Source: Planococcus chinensis
Lineage (GTDB): Bacteria; Bacillota; Bacilli; Bacillales_A; Planococcaceae
NCBI RefSeq assembly: GCF_020071995.1
Contig: NZ_JABWTK010000010.1
Coordinates: 39,937 to 103,936 of the forward strand
DNA: 64,000 bases
Direction of reading: 5' to 3'
Shown here piece after piece: positions 63,751 to 64,000 of this stretch. Made by a program: the position numbers and the translations under genes. Within the stretch, counting starts at the first letter, position 1, and the number at the start of each line of letters is the position of its first letter. Under the pieces are notes generated by a model. The model worked only from the letters and a program-made list of their open reading frames with translations. It was not told the DNA's origin and did not search any database.

Positions 63751-63850
63751 ACCAGCGGAGACGCCTGCGGGAAAGCGAGATAGCCGAGACCCCGCAAGGC
63801 GCAAAGCGGCTGAGGAGGCTTGGCGGATCGCCCGCGGCAAGCGGAGCTGG
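63751..63850. repeat. GC-rich intergenic repeat, type B, inverted copy 2
   Basis: Its reverse complement reads CTCCGCTTGCCGCGGGC, AAGCCTCC, GGGGTCTCGGC and TCGCTTTCCCGCAGGCG, matching copy 1 block by block. A 70-codon plus-strand frame (63689-63901) arises from it and is not considered a gene. Confidence 0.72.
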
Positions 63851-63953
63851 TTTGCGGAATATCGGAGATATTCTCAGCTTGTTGAGAAACTAAGGTTTTG
63901 ACCATCAAGCTCTTTGTTTTTGAATGAAAAATCAATTGAACATCGAGTTTTTA

Positions 63954-63986
63954 GACCCTCCTGTTAAGCAGGAGGGTCATTTTTTT
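63954..63986 (+). terminator. Terminator near the right edge
   Basis: GACCCTCCTG / CAGGAGGGTC stem, 5-base loop, then a T7 run. The gene it serves is not clear; none ends on the plus strand before it in this window. Confidence 0.85.
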
Positions 63987-64000
63987 GATATTCTGCGCTG

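Noticed and set aside
63675..63935. 70- and 86-codon frames on both strands
   Set aside because: Both arise from the GC-rich type B repeat; no protein-like composition.

Overview
The window looks like a chromosomal segment of a mid-GC Gram-positive rod of the Bacillota, most likely Planococcaceae/Caryophanaceae (Planococcus or a close relative). The basis is strong AGGAGG-type ribosome sites, GTG and TTG starts, and many families typical of Bacillales (YkpA, YkvA, Spo0M-like, YpjP, YpmR/YpmS, BrxB, YozE, DUF1033, DUF6501). Long stretches also match the Bacillus subtilis order ypkP-dfrA-thy-ypjP-ypiP-brxB, degV-ypmR-ypmS-msr, and yojN/yojO-odhA/odhB-deoD-ctpA. The genus is an inference. I see no rRNA, tRNA, CRISPR, prophage or insertion sequence.

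Region 1 (1-4.4 kb) holds two divergent pairs, each a GNAT acetyltransferase beside a MocR/PdxR-type regulator; this is the most accessory-looking part. Region 2 (4.4-8.3 kb) is a SAM-riboswitch operon, metN-metI-metQ plus an iron-type alcohol dehydrogenase. Region 3 (8.3-14.8 kb) has a TPR protein, a luciferase-like monooxygenase behind a palindromic operator, a Bax inhibitor-1 protein, and a sucrose-phosphate hydrolase/fructokinase pair. Region 4 (14.9-18.6 kb) is a TPP-riboswitch ykoFEDC operon for uptake of thiamine or its precursor. It is followed by a 0.6-kb stretch with a decayed gene between imperfect direct repeats.

Region 5 (19-36 kb) is ordinary core genome: transporters, an LCP wall ligase, msrA, YjjG, CorA, ABC-F YkpA, two tandem secreted M4 metalloproteases, a cold-shock gene with a hairpin leader, and xpaC-telA. 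Region 6 (36-52.6 kb) has the MoxR/VWA pair, DedA, the 2-oxoglutarate dehydrogenase genes odhA-odhB, dapF, a MurG, a MATE pump, a COG0523 GTPase, CtpA and DeoD. Region 7 (52.6-60.5 kb) has a degV-ypmR-ypmS-msrA-msrB operon, the folate/thymidylate genes thyA-dfrA-plsC, ypjP, a 25-residue membrane peptide gene, and ypiP-brxB. Region 8 (60.5-64 kb) has a YolD-like gene behind a good LexA box, several unrecognised small genes, and GC-rich intergenic repeats.

I found no clear new multi-gene defence or mobile system. The most useful leads are the dehydrogenase under SAM-riboswitch control, the duplicated GNAT/MocR pairs with a likely operator, the LexA-controlled orphan YolD gene, the 25-residue membrane peptide gene, the ORF remnant in frame after the deoD stop codons, the 21-bp phased repeat, and two decayed small genes.
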